From Yponomeuta sedellus (lineage: Eukaryota > Arthropoda > Insecta > Lepidoptera > Yponomeutidae): a stretch of DNA of 64,000 nucleotides. The notes under the pieces are model-generated. The model saw only the letters and a program-made list of their open reading frames with translations, did not search any database and had not been told where the DNA came from. Shown piece by piece: positions 40,453-50,335 of the stretch (positions are counted from its first letter, which is position 1; the number at the start of each line of letters is the position of its first letter). Where the stretch lies: contig OW203738.1 of assembly GCA_934045075.1 (NCBI GenBank), positions 4,641,487 through 4,705,486 on the forward strand, written 5' to 3'. The position numbers and the translations under genes were made by a program.

Positions 40453-40687
40453 CTTTTTAGTGCACTAACCCGTGCTAAGGACAATTTTAAAAACCTATTT
40501 AGAGGCTAAAAATTCCACCTATGCCGGGATTCGAACCCGCGACCTCTGGCTATCGGATTAGTTACACAGAGAATATTGTAAAGCCCATTAGCTCAGTTGG
40601 AAAAAGCGCTGGCACGGATAGCCAGAGGTCGCGGGTTCGAATCTCGGCATATGGGTGGAAATTTTAGCCTCTAAATAGGTTTTTAAA
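40453..40687 (-). mobile_element. SINE-1 foldback copy
   Basis: Left part is minus sense: tail TTTTTAGTGCACTAACCCGT, then AAAAACCTATTTAGAGGC to the tRNA B box and CTCTGGCTATC. Right part is plus sense from ACACAGAGAATATTGTAAAG and GCCCATTAGCTCAGTTGG through to AAATAGGTTTTTA. It has decayed slightly (extra bases in the D-loop and GGCATATGGG). The target duplication is unclear. Confidence 0.8.
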
Positions 40688-40734
40688 ATAATGTAGTTAG
40701 TTAGACCTGAAATTTCCGAACTTCTCATAGTTGG

Positions 40735-40955
40735 GCCGTTGTACGTAGCAAGCGCTGAGGTACGATAACACTTCAGACAATAGGGTTTCCTTACGATGTT
40801 TTCCTTCACCGTCAGCGAGTGATATTGCTACTATAACTTCACAAATGTACTTAACTTAGAAAACAAAGTCATTGGTACATGCCGGGGTTCGAACCCACGA
40901 CCTCTCGACTGAGAAGCCGGCTTTCTACACCGCTCCGCTACCACCGCTTTTATAC
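40735..40955 (-). mobile_element. SINE-3, near full length
   Basis: The minus-strand head AGCGGTGGTAGCGGAGCGGT and box B GGGTTCGAACCC (40885-40896), then the TGACTTTGTTTTCTAAGTTA and AACATCGTAAGGAAACCCTA middle. It ends at the CAGCGCTTGC region. Confidence 0.75.
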
Positions 40956-41367
40956 TATACACATACGAGCATCGCGATTACTTAAAAAAAATTGCCACCT
41001 AAAAGGCTGATATTGAAAAATACTGATTAGTTTTGTTTGACGTTACCAAACGAGCAGTTAAGCTATAGCTAACACAGTATTAAAAAATCGTTCTTAGTTA
41101 CCTTTCTTCATCCCTCTAATGATCTGCTAACTAAATAAGTGCAGAGTATCTTCGAGCAATAATTAAACTGTATTTATTACGTAACATCCGGCTCATTGGT
41201 TGTCAAATCGTCGCATTTCTGGAACTCGGATAGAGACTCTTCTCTTCCTGAATTGACACTTTCGTTTTAGATCAGCGTTAGATGAAGGTGGAATGAATTG
41301 GGGTAACTCTCATTTACTTAGTGACAAGCGCAGCTAACACTTGACAGGAATTTGGACATATTTTGAA
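40956..41367. other. No gene recognised
   Basis: No long frame or known repeat. Confidence 0.3.
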
Positions 41368-41380
41368 GCTTGCATTTAAT

Positions 41381-41445
41381 TATACTATTTTTATTTTTAA
41401 TGCACTAACCCGTGCTAAGGACAATTTTTAAAAACCTATTTAGAG
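41381..41445 (-). mobile_element. SINE-1, 5'-truncated tail-only copy
   Basis: Flanked by GCTTGCATTTAAT at 41368-41380 and 41446-41458. Only the tail and AAAAACCTATTTAGAG remain (65 bp), with no inversion. It shows how short a SINE-1 insertion can be. Confidence 0.85.
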
Positions 41446-41496
41446 GCTTGCATTTAATCCAATATATAATGTTATGATTTTCTTTTGTGCATATTT

Positions 41497-41557
41497 GGTA
41501 GGTCTGAGAACAGGTCGTGGGCTATTTTTATGGCAAATAACGTTTGCGGGGACAGCT
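41497..41557 (+). mobile_element. Dispersed repeat with CTAG-type end
   Basis: ATATTTGGTAGGTCTGAGAA, GTCGTGGGCTATTTTTATGG and CGTTTGCGGGGACAGCTAG. A sister copy lies at 52418-52483. The CTAG end after a GC-rich stretch is Helitron-like. Confidence 0.4.
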
Positions 41558-41586
41558 AGACTAAATTATTATTATAATAATAATAT

Positions 41587-41773
41587 TGGCCTTTTTGCAT
41601 CTACTTAATGAGATGATTTATACAGCGTCCAGTGGTATCTTCACTCACATTAGATGGGTGAAGGGACCACTTCGACGCTGTAGTGCCTGGGACATGGTTT
41701 TATAGATGGTGTAGGCTTGCCCAGCACCTATACCACCCTGACAGCTTAGTCGGCCTAGCCCACAGGAAAGACT
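41587..41773 (-). mobile_element. SINE-4, 3' half
   Basis: TGGCCTTTTTGCATCTACTT, GCGTCCAGTGGTATCTTCAC and AGGCTTGCCCAGCACCTATA match 53466-53580 and, inverted, 33945-34155. Confidence 0.7.
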
Positions 41774-42159
41774 AGTATTATTATTATTATAACTACTTAA
41801 AAATCAATTACAATAGTTGTGAAAGCATTTTTATGTTTTTTACTTGGAGACAAAATAGTCACCAATATTAAGTATTGGTAACTTTTTTGGGAACTTTTGG
41901 GTCGGGAGTGTCCGGGGGCGGTATTTCTGATTAATTTAGTTTAATTTTATATGTTTATTATGCCACTTTTTATGATGACGCTTTCTGCGAATTTTCGGAA
42001 TGTGTACTGTTGGTTGTATTTTCGTAAGACTTTGATAAAAACTGTTTGCTACTGACATGTTAAGAAGAAATTGGAGAGTAGTAAGGGGTATTAGGCGAAT
42101 GAAAACGTCATAAGGAACAATCCATCTAAAACAATGTTCCAGGCATTTCAACTTTCGAG

Positions 42160-42240
42160 TAGTCCCTTCATCCATCTTGTGTGAGTGAAGGTGCCACTGG
42201 ACGCTGTATAAATCAACTCATTACGTAGATGTAACGGCCA
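42160..42240 (+). mobile_element. SINE-4 3' end
   Basis: CCCTTCATCCATCTTGTGTG, GCCACTGGACGCTGTATAAA and ACGTAGATGTAACGGCC. Only the terminal 80 bp. Confidence 0.6.
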
Positions 42241-42529
42241 AAATTTGTCACTCTAAGTTTCCAAATGTGGGGTTTACTAGCTTTTACTACACCAGCAACC
42301 GTGTCTGTTTTTGCGCGCCACATGCGTCCGTAAGATGATACGTTATTAGTTTAGCGTGAATATTAAACAGTTAGTCAAGAATTTACTGCCGACACACATG
42401 ATAGTTTGGAGACACAGTTGAGGAATGGGAAATGGATGGGCTAATTTCGGGTCTTCATAGAACTAGGGGTACAATTCATACGAGTGGTTCACTATGACAA
42501 ATTAATTACATCGCTCTAAGCGATCTAAG

Positions 42530-42632
42530 CATCCTCCACTAACCCGGACTTGGGCCCGGTGGAATATGGCTTAACCTCCTGTGATGCCGGAAGAGACCCG
42601 TGCCCCAGCAGTGGAGATTCAGACAACAAAGA
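42530..42632 (+). mobile_element. SINE-2 3' fragment
   Basis: CATCCTCCACTAACCCGGAC and GAAGAGACCCGTGCCCCAGC match the end of the full SINE-2 copies. Confidence 0.7.
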
Positions 42633-43137
42633 TCCACTTAATAAAATAACTAGAGATAAAAAAATACTAATAAAAATACATTAATTTACATAAACTTAAA
42701 CTAACAAATCCCAGCCATTTTATCAATAAGAATTTATCAGCTTCGATTTGATTATACCATATATACTGATAAAAAGCTTCGTGTAAGGACCAAACCCATT
42801 TGCGATAGCCTTCAAAAGACTGTTCCGACTGCTCCGTACTCGCTGCAGCAAGGAGACCGTTTTGTTGCGTATTATTTATTGTATTAAACGCGTCAGTGCG
42901 AGCCTCCACAAACATTGCCAAAGCGCTGCAGTAAGGAGGGAGCCGCAACAATGTTCTAAACGCGTTATTACGAGTACAAAGGACCTATAAAGCGCTGTAC
43001 GATTTTTGAGTATGACTAGCCCATAGAGTACTCGTGTAAAATTATTGGAAGGTACAAAGGTGGCCTATAAGCCTACTAGCAGAGTGTGGACGATAGTAAA
43101 ACTGTTGCTCGGTTTATATATTTTCTGCACACTTCAC
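42633..43137. other. No gene recognised
   Basis: A 94-codon minus frame (42667-42951) has no motif. Confidence 0.3.
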
Positions 43138-43150
43138 AACAAATAATCAA

Positions 43151-43372
43151 CCTATTTAGAGGCAAAAAATTTCACCCATGCCGGGATTCGAACCCGCAAC
43201 CTCTGGCTATCCGTGCCAGCGCTCTACCAATTGCTCAATTGGTAGAGCGCTGGCACGGATAGCCATAGGTTGCGGGTTTGAATCCCGGCATAGGTGAAAT
43301 TTTTAGCCTCTAAATAGGTTTTTTTAAATTTGTTCCTTAGCACGGGTTAGTGCATTAAAATAAAAATAGTAT
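43151..43372 (+). mobile_element. SINE-1 foldback: near-perfect 84-bp hairpin
   Basis: Flanked by AACAAATAATCAA at 43138-43150 and 43373-43385. The left arm (to 43232) and right arm (from 43237) are nearly perfect complements, turning at the four bases GCTC inside the D-arm (CTACCAATT / AATTGGTAG). The right arm continues into ATTTGTTCCTTAGCACGGGT and the GTGCATTAAAA tail. It is the most symmetrical copy in the window and carries the tRNA promoter boxes on both strands. Confidence 0.95.
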
Positions 43373-43385
43373 AACAAATAATCAA

Positions 43386-43834
43386 TCGCAACCTAGCGAT
43401 GTTTAAATCGGTGTCAGTCATGTATCGTGATAGGATTATCACCGGCCAATACATATCCATATATCACCTTCAATAAAATTGAGGTGCAGTAAAAGGCTAC
43501 TAAGTTTACAGGCTACAAAAAAAAAACTTAAAACGTGCAGACTTGTAAAGGTCGTGAAGTGCATGGTAGTCGACGTTGATGTTGATGGGCCACACTTTCG
43601 CACAGGAAGCGCGCGTCGTTATTTCATACGCGACGATGACACATGTCAGATGTCAGGCCAGGCAGAGTCAGGCGTCGGCGCAGCGACGCACATGCGCCTG
43701 CCTCGATTTGCCACGATTTGGTAAGAAACAGAACGCTCTAATCTATAAGCGCATCACTTGAGATTTTTGAGAATGAATGGACCGAATGGAAAATTTCCTA
43801 ACAATTTCATGAAATGAAATGAAAAAAAAATAAA
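43386..43834. other. No gene recognised
   Basis: Overlapping plus frames at 43479-43761 show no motif; GC content rises at 43600-43720. A short unique exon cannot be excluded. Confidence 0.3.
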
Positions 43835-43925
43835 AAAAATGTTTTATTCAAAGTAGCGCAGAAAGTGCGGCTTGATGAACGTTACAATTCAAACTAGGTG
43901 TAAATTTCAAAATCTAGATCATTTT
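43835..43925 (-). mobile_element. 3' end of a dispersed element
   Basis: TTTTATTCAAAGTAGCGCAG followed by AAAGTGCGGCTTGATGAACG; almost identical to 46903-46990 and complementary to 30440-30475. Confidence 0.5.
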
Positions 43926-44035
43926 GGAGAAAAAATGGACAAAAATCTCCAAAGTTCTGTCTTTTCAAAGTCCTTAAGGTTTGAATACTATTTGAAAATA
44001 ACGAGAAAACTTTAGTCCTTTTTTATGACTGCCTC

Positions 44036-44210
44036 ACCGGTCTAGCGGGATAGTCTAGCGGACTCACGTCTGATTGCCTTGCTGGATGCATGAGTTTGAC
44101 TTCTTCTGATAGCTGTACATTTGCACACATGGCCTCAGTCTAGGTGTATTTACATGTTTATAATGTCCTTGCCTGGTTACATAGTACCTACAGGTTACCC
44201 TGGTTTGAAA
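44036..44210 (+). mobile_element. SINE-5, degenerate
   Basis: A decayed tRNA head (CTCACCGGTCTAGCGGGATA), then CTCAGTCTAGGTGTATTTAC and AATGTCCTTGCCTGGTTACA, which match the copy at 49197. Confidence 0.6.
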
Positions 44211-44333
44211 AGTGGTCATGTAGAATTTATTATTATCATGGGAGGTCATAAAACTCTTAGATATTTTTAACTATTTTTTTTTGTACATAACTACGCCTGC
44301 GTAAATTTTTCTCTTAGTTCAACTTAACTTAGG

Positions 44334-44467
44334 GCTGATTTTTCAATAGTCAGATAACTTTTATCTGAGGAATAAAAATGGCGGTTTGAAAGCCTATGTA
44401 TGAAAATTATGTCAAACCGCCATTTTTATTCCTCAGATAAAAGTTATCTGACTATTGAAAAATCAGC
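44334..44467. mobile_element. MITE-D: long inverted-repeat element
   Basis: Arms of 56 bp, GCTGATTTTTCAATAGTCAG... to ...GGCGGTTTGA and its mirror, are almost perfect complements around a 21-bp centre. Total 134 bp and no coding sequence. A clear target duplication is not visible, so the superfamily is open. Confidence 0.75.
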
Positions 44468-45217
44468 TCATGCAATAAATAAATTGCCGTATTTAATGAT
44501 GAGCTTAATTCCGAACTACTTACCTAATTATTTTTTGTCTGTGGAGTCCAACTAGGTGTCGGTCTTATTCGAGTTATGTTAATGTTATGTTAGATAGTTA
44601 TCTATTCTTCAATTAATATTAGTAGATGGTCAACTTTGAACTAAAATTAAAAAACTGATCAGGTGCTGAAAAGTGTTCTTCTGGTCCTTCGTTTGGTATC
44701 ATTGGAAAGGAATTCACCGAGAAATTGACGACGTCATTAGTCAGATGAAGTGGCGGGTGTTTTTGGTGGCTCTGGCTGGATTAGACCTCACAGAAGCTAC
44801 GGAAAAACATGACGCCTTCCGCAAATTACGGCGGCTGTCGTTTTGATAATTTTAAGAGGTCGGAAGGGAAATTCACGGATATTCAATATGGCCGAAAATC
44901 AGCGCCGTGACGCAACGATGGCATAGAGCTGAGCGGATACCTTTTTGGTACATATACGTAATAAGGTTTAATAATAGAATAGGATTATTCTGTTCTATAC
45001 TATATTTTAATTAGTACGGGACTCTAGCATAGAGTCACGTATTTGTGCTGGTCAGAGGATAAGTCTCGCCATCCGAGGCAACGTAGACTGCATACTGGGG
45101 ACCCTCCCCAGAGGCAACCATGATCTCGGTGCAGTTTCTTACAATTAATTATGGGTAGTTTATTTTATATTATTTAAGATTTTAATATACATAGCTCGAT
45201 TTTTTTCTATTATTCAT
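44468..45217. other. No gene recognised
   Basis: No long frame or known repeat. GC-richer around 44750-44930. Confidence 0.3.
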
Positions 45218-45225
45218 CAATTGTT

Positions 45226-45683
45226 CTTCTTCTTTTTCTTCTTCAGGCTATATTATGTAGACCACTGCTGGACATAGCCCTCCCCTAATGAGCGCCTTAG
45301 CGCCCTCTCTTCAGCTTGCCGCATCCAGCATCTGCCTGCAGTTTTTCGCAGATCGTCATCCCACCTGGTCGGAGGGCGTCCTACACTGCGATTGCCGAGT
45401 CGCGGTCTCCACTCAAGAACACGCTTACTCCAACAGTTGTCGGTTCTTCGTACGCGATATGACCAGCCCACTACCACTTCAGCTTGCTAATTCTCTGAGC
45501 TGTGTCGATAACTTTGGTTCTCTGTCGGATGCATTCGTTACGAATCCTATCCGTCAGAGAAACTCCGAGCATAGCTCTCTCCATAGCTTGCTGTGCGACT
45601 TTGAACTGGTAGACCAGCCCTTTCGTGAGTGTCCATGTCTTGGCTCCGTAGGTCATCACAAGTAGGACGCACTGATTCGACGC
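45226..45683 (-). mobile_element. RTE-B LINE, 5'-truncated
   Basis: CATCAATT at 45218-45225 and 45684-45691 is the likely target duplication. The left edge is the reversed GAA-rich tail with AGGCTATATTATGTAG. Confidence 0.8.
45253..45659 (-). pseudogene. RTE-B C-terminal coding fragment, broken
   Basis: The upstream part encodes VYQFKVAQQAMERAMLGVSL and AQRISKLKW, then a TAG replaces the Gln codon of the KWQW motif. A nearby one-base change shifts the frame. The second frame continues with RVLEWRPRLGNRSVGRPPTR, WDDDLRKTAGRCWMRQAEER and GEGYVQQWST. The order of blocks equals the intact copy at 4096-4497, so both lesions are private to this copy. Confidence 0.85.
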
Positions 45684-45769
45684 ATCAATTATTACTGTAA
45701 ATAATTTCTGTTTAAAAAGTATAGATATTAGTTAAGTTCTATTACGTAATAGTTCTATCAGTTGTAATA

Positions 45770-45885
45770 CCTCAGCGCTTGAAATTACCAATCTGCGGTG
45801 GGCACGCGTGGTTATTAACCACATACTCTCTGTCTCTCTGAGAGAAGGCCTGTGCCCTGCAGTGGGACGCTTATAGGCGACATTT
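45770..45885 (+). mobile_element. SINE-3 3' part
   Basis: CCTCAGCGCTTGAAATTACC, GGTGGGCACGCGTGGTTATT and GTGCCCTGCAGTGGGACGCT. The head is missing. Confidence 0.7.
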
Positions 45886-46051
45886 TTACACCATTTTTTT
45901 TATTTATTTAGTAGCCCACTAGCAGTTTTTTCTAAATAGCATAGTATTACCTATAAAACGATATTACATGCCAAATTTTATAGTTTGAGGTAAGGAAGAG
46001 CACGCAGGCTTAAGAAAATGCTTTTTTTCTTTTCCGGTACTGCTTTTTTTT

Positions 46052-46255
46052 CGATTCCCAGTGCGGGCATGTACCATGGACTTTGTTTTCTAAGTTATGT
46101 ACATTTGTGAAGTTATAAGTTTATAACACTATAAAAAGAAGTGTTAACTGTGAAGGAAAACATCGTGAGGAAACCTGAGTGTATGAGGTGTTCAAGTACC
46201 TACCTCAGCGCCTGAAATTGCCAATCCGTGATGGGCACGCATGGTAATTAGGCGG
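46052..46255 (+). mobile_element. SINE-3, partial
   Basis: Box B region GATTCCCAGTGCGGGCATGT, TTCTAAGTTATGTACATTTG, AAGGAAAACATCGTGAGGAA and AATTGCCAATCCGTGATGGG. A T-rich run replaces the A-box side. Confidence 0.75.
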
Positions 46256-46894
46256 GAAGTGAGTAGAAAGTTTATTTGCTACGTAAAAAAAATAAGTCAA
46301 TTTGATTTTTTTATGTTATTTGTTATTTCTCAAGTTATTTGTCGGCCACTTTACCAAATAAATTAGATTTTGAAATCGATCTCGGTCCGATCGAATTAGT
46401 TGGTCTCGACATCTTGGTTCTAAATGATGAGAATTTAATCAAACGTGAAAGGGTTTCTGAAGAATTTGATTAATAATAACACACCATGCATGTTTCAATT
46501 GAATTTATAGTCACGACACAAATTACGTGGCTCGCTCGACAGGCCATCTTCGAGTGACAATTTAGTTTTTTAACGCATATTTTATAAATTTCCTGAGCTT
46601 TCTAAGGCTTCCACCTGTAAAGGCAATTCGAGAGTACAAAAAACTATTCTTAATCGCCTTCGGAATCACACCTTTTCGTAAAAAAATCAAGTATCGCATC
46701 GGCCTCTCTACGCCAGTAGATGAATGGTTTCATGTAGACCTACAACATGTTCAGAGCAGACAAGGCAAGTCTTCCATTTCATATTATAACATCTCAAGTC
46801 CTAATAAATTTAAAATAGTATTTTCAAATCCTAATAAATATAGTATCTATTTTAAGAACCTATTGACACGAACTTAAGTCTAAGAACAACTTTG
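46256..46894. other. No gene recognised
   Basis: No long open frame and no shared repeat. Confidence 0.3.
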
Positions 46895-46990
46895 AAATGA
46901 AATGAAAAGGTTTCATTCAAAGTAGCGCAGAAACTGCGGCTTAATGAACGTTACAATTCAAACTAGGTGTCCATTTCAAAATCTTTAAAG
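46895..46990 (-). mobile_element. 3' end of a dispersed element
   Basis: GGTTTCATTCAAAGTAGCGC and AACTGCGGCTTAATGAACGT, a second copy of 43835-43925, again preceded by a GAAATGAAATGAAA repeat. Confidence 0.5.
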
Positions 46991-47164
46991 CTATCTTTTT
47001 CTCTTCTTCTAAAATCTTTATTTTTCTGAATTTAACAGTTTGCATAAAAATTACGTTATTCTGACATACTTATATATTTATGTAATATAAATAAATAGGT
47101 AACGTAACAACGCTAAGCGGCATCATTCATTAAAATATTTACAGCGAAAATTCGTAAAAATCTT

Positions 47165-47250
47165 AGGTTGTTGATCCTAGGATCTAGAGTGTAGGTTCTA
47201 AAAATAGTTTTCATAGTTGTTAAGTTAGTGTTATGATGTTCACTTTTTGG
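47165..47250. mobile_element. MITE-C partial copy
   Basis: GTTGTTGATCCTAGGATCTA and ATGATGTTCACTTTTTGGC match the right half of 27018-27212. Confidence 0.5.
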
Positions 47251-47439
47251 CAAAACGTCAAACTATTGGTGGCGCTAGTTAACACCACGTGGCGCCTTAA
47301 TGAAAGAAAAAGCGGTGCTAGTGTGGGCGTTAGAATGCTTGCCTCATGTTCAGCCGTGTGTTCAAAGGTATCATCATGATAAGTTATTCAGAAATAAGTG
47401 AGTTCTTGATCCATCCCTTTCTTCGATTCCCTTTTCATC

Positions 47440-47525
47440 CCTTTCAGTAATAAGGCCGCCAACTATATTGTACCGTAATTTTAGTCCTGGTATACAATAA
47501 CGAATATTCTCTCTCTCTCTTTCTT
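47440..47525 (+). mobile_element. LINE-L 3' end with (CT)n tail
   Basis: AATAAGGCCGCCAACTATAT, GGTATACAATAACGAATATT then (CT)n. Confidence 0.65.
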
Positions 47526-47562
47526 TTCCCAATATTCATCATCATCATCACCATCAATAGTC

Positions 47563-47584
47563 ATTTGATTGATTGATTGATTGA
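47563..47584 (+). repeat. (TTGA)n microsatellite
   Basis: About five tandem TGAT units. Confidence 0.85.
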
Positions 47585-48360
47585 TAAACAATTTATTTAC
47601 ATAAGACACACACACGTATACAAAGTGAAGCCATAAGAATCTGGTTACAAGTCACAGCACGAAGAAATAATAAACAAACAAAACAGTAGCATTGGTACAT
47701 AAAAAGCGAAACACACAGACAACTAGCCATACACGGTACGGCAATGTACCCGGGCAATGTACTGGACTGAGGCCGGTATTACAGAACGATGCTCAAGCAC
47801 AGATTGATCTCAGATCACTCAATCATTACTTGAGCGCTAAATCGATGCTCAAGCACTCCCTTTATTTTCAAACAGTTCTTGAGTAGAGATCAGCCAATCA
47901 CTGCTTAAGTAGAGATTCAGAACTGCAATCAGATTGTCTATGATCAAAGTTTGTTTTCCATGACAAGAAAAATACTAGTGTAGATTTTTATTCCGTTTTA
48001 CGCATGTTACAAAAACGTGACGATGAAACTTAGTAAATTATGTGAAATATACAGAGGAAACTAAAATAGTTTTTATTTATTCGGAAATAAAAATGTTCCA
48101 AGTTTCTTTATTTCGTTATTAGTTTGTAGTGAACCGTATATTTAAAGGAAGCAAAACGTTCACGCTTCTTAATTCATTTATTCGCTTTGAGTACAGAACG
48201 GAACGTAACAAATGTCTGCTTTAAAATAATTCCACAATTCTCTTGACGTCTGTCTGTTTATTTACGTTTGTTTACTAAATTTATAATATCTGTACATAGT
48301 CGGTTTGGTATAATTTGAACATTAATCGCTGTTTTGAAACGAGGTGTGAGAAAATGGAAC

Positions 48361-49125
48361 TTCACCGTAGTGGAGAGGATCCTCCTTGTGGAACATAACA
48401 AGTCAATTTCACTGCAGTGGAGAGGGTCCTCCTCGTAGAAGATAAAAAGTCAACTTCATCGCAGTGAAGAGGAACCTGCTCATGGAACATAAAACTTCAA
48501 CTTCACCGCAGTGGAGAGGAACCTGCTTGTTGAACATAAAACTTCAACTTCATCTCAGTAGAGAGGAACCGGCTCATGGAACATAAAACTTCAACTTCAC
48601 CGCAGTGGAGAGGAACCTGCTCATTGAACATAAAACTTCAACTTCACCGCAGCGGAGAGGAACCTGCTCATTGAACATAAAACTTCAACTTCACCGCAGC
48701 GGAGAGGAACCTGCTCATTGAACATAAAACTTCTACTTCACCGTAGTGGAGAGGAACCTGCTTGTTGAACATAACACTTCAACTTCACCACAGTGAAGAG
48801 GAACCTGCTTGTTGAACATAAAACTTCAACTTCACCGCAGTGGAGAGGAACCTGCTTGTTGAACATAAAACTTCAACTTCACTGCAGTGGAGAGGAACCT
48901 GCTCGTTGAACATAAAACTTCAACTTCACCACAGTGAAGAGGAACCTGCTCGTTGAACATAAAACTTCAACTTCACCACAGTGAAGAGAAACCTGCTCGT
49001 TGAAAATAAAACTTCAACTTCACCGCAGTGGAGAGGAACTTTGCTTGTTGTACATAAAACTTCAACTTCACCGCAGTGGAGAGGATCCTCCTCGAGGAAG
49101 ATAAAAAGTCATCTTCAATACAGTG
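48361..49125 (+). repeat. 47-bp minisatellite, about 16 units
   Basis: TTCAC/TTCAT unit starts fall at 48361, 48408, 48455, 48502, 48549, 48596, 48643 and so on every 47 bp to 49019; one 48-bp step leads to 49067, then 49114. The typical unit contains CGCAGTGGAGAGGAACCTGC and AACATAAAACTTCAACTTC. Edge units differ (GGATCCTCCTCG, GATAAAAAGTC) and those at the left and right edges resemble each other more than the interior, as expected if the interior was homogenised by unequal exchange. The period is not a multiple of three, so it is not coding. Confidence 0.95.
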
Positions 49126-49196
49126 GATTTATAGGATATGTTTCAATTATTTCCAATTTTATGAGCAATAAAAAAGCTGAGATTGTTTTACTGATT

Positions 49197-49372
49197 ATTT
49201 TATTTATTCCTTTTGTGACTGTCATGTTGGCCCAGCCGCTAAGGCGCTTGGTTACCAAGACTGAGCTTGTGCGTTCGATTCCCACTGTGGGCCTATATTT
49301 GTACAAGGGGCCACAGTCTCGGTGTACTTTCATGTTTGTGATGTCCTTGCCTGGTTATCATAGTAGGTAGTG
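49197..49372 (+). mobile_element. SINE-5 inside the TIR element
   Basis: tRNA head GTTGGCCCAGCCGCTAAGGC and box B GCGTTCGATTCCC (49271-49283), then CACAGTCTCGGTGTACTTTC and GTGATGTCCTTGCCTGGTTA. The 129-codon frame spanning the repeat and this SINE is accidental. Confidence 0.7.
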
Positions 49373-49829
49373 TTGCGTGAAATTTTTCAATGAAATCACC
49401 CCAATATTAATATAATTGTTTTTGCACATAAACACTTATTAGAATCCATGCAGTAGGGGTCTTGAGCGTCCCTTAAATGCCTAAGCGGCTGCTGCTATCA
49501 TTAACTATTTCGTCATAGTAATCAAGGTATACGAATATACGAATTTTGCAATAAACATTCCAAATTGACATTATAATAACTGGCCGATCGACTCTCAAGC
49601 GTGGATCCGACCACACTTGAGTAAATACAGATTTGATCATTCCTTAAGTAGAGATTGCTACCCAAGTATCGTTCTCGAATTAGCTATTACTCAGTTGAGT
49701 CGCGCTTGATGAATCTCGACTCAAGTAACGTTCTAAAATTAAATCCATACTCAAAACTAGTCTTAAGTAGAGATCGGCGCTTGAGTACGCTTCTGTAATA
49801 CTGGCCTAAGAGTGACCAACGTAGGTGTG

Positions 49830-49985
49830 GCAAACGTAAATGCCCACTGCAGGCCTCCCTTATGATTTTCCAAGCTTCACGGCCTTGTGCCGCCTGCATC
49901 CGGCGGCTCCCCGCCACCGTAACCAGGTCGTCAGACCATCTGGTGGAGTGCCTGCCCACACTGCGTCGTCCGGTCCGTGGTTGCC
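49830..49985 (-). pseudogene. RTE C-terminal fragment
   Basis: The minus strand encodes GRHSTRWSDDLVTVAGSRRM, QAAQGREAWKIIREAC, equivalent to the TRWSDDL...WMQAAQDRE.W...GEAY end of RTE proteins. The last residues are replaced by unrelated sequence to the left, close to the TIR element's edge. Confidence 0.7.
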
Positions 49986-50324
49986 AGGTCAGGTTTCCAA
50001 GATTACCGGGGCTACTAAATATTCAGTGTCATTTCTAACTTCCAATGCGTTACGATCTCTATGGCAGTGTGTTAAAACTCATCCCAGGCATTGCATAATG
50101 GCGCAGCGAGCACCGCAGGTGTGTGCACAAAAAAACGAAAGGATTCGCTGTCGCAGGTGCCCCGGCGGGATCAGGTGGCGGGATTTGGGTTAGGAGGTTC
50201 GGGAATTGAATATACCTAATATTAATTACAGGCTGTAACCACAATGTGCAGGCTGAAATGAAATAACATAATTATATACATATATTACATTACATATTCC
50301 CGGGGGTTAGGAGGAGATCACTTG
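49986..50324. other. No gene recognised
   Basis: No shared repeat; a 117-codon plus frame (49840-50193) largely overlaps antisense RTE sequence and is not a gene. Confidence 0.3.
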
Positions 50325-50335
50325 TCACTTGCTAT

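Larger units (their letters stand above)
47771..49806. mobile_element. 2.0-kb terminal-inverted-repeat element carrying a minisatellite
   Basis: The left end GGCCGGTATTACAGAA and the right end TTCTGTAATACTGGCC are inverted complements with one mismatch. Both subterminal regions (47785-47930 and 49590-49800) are filled with CTTGAG/CTCAAG and CTTAAGTAGAGAT motifs in both orientations. The outside three bases are TGA and TAA, a possible imperfect 3-bp duplication of the PIF/Harbinger sort. The interior holds a 47-bp tandem array and a SINE-5, but no transposase frame. It is a non-autonomous DNA transposon; superfamily uncertain. Confidence 0.7.

Noticed and set aside
48361..49125. CRISPR-like regular repeats
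   Set aside because: The 47-bp units are directly joined with no unique spacers, in eukaryotic DNA; this is a minisatellite.
48981..49370. 129-codon plus frame with repeated motif
   Set aside because: It crosses minisatellite, unique sequence and a SINE-5; the 47-bp period is not divisible by three.
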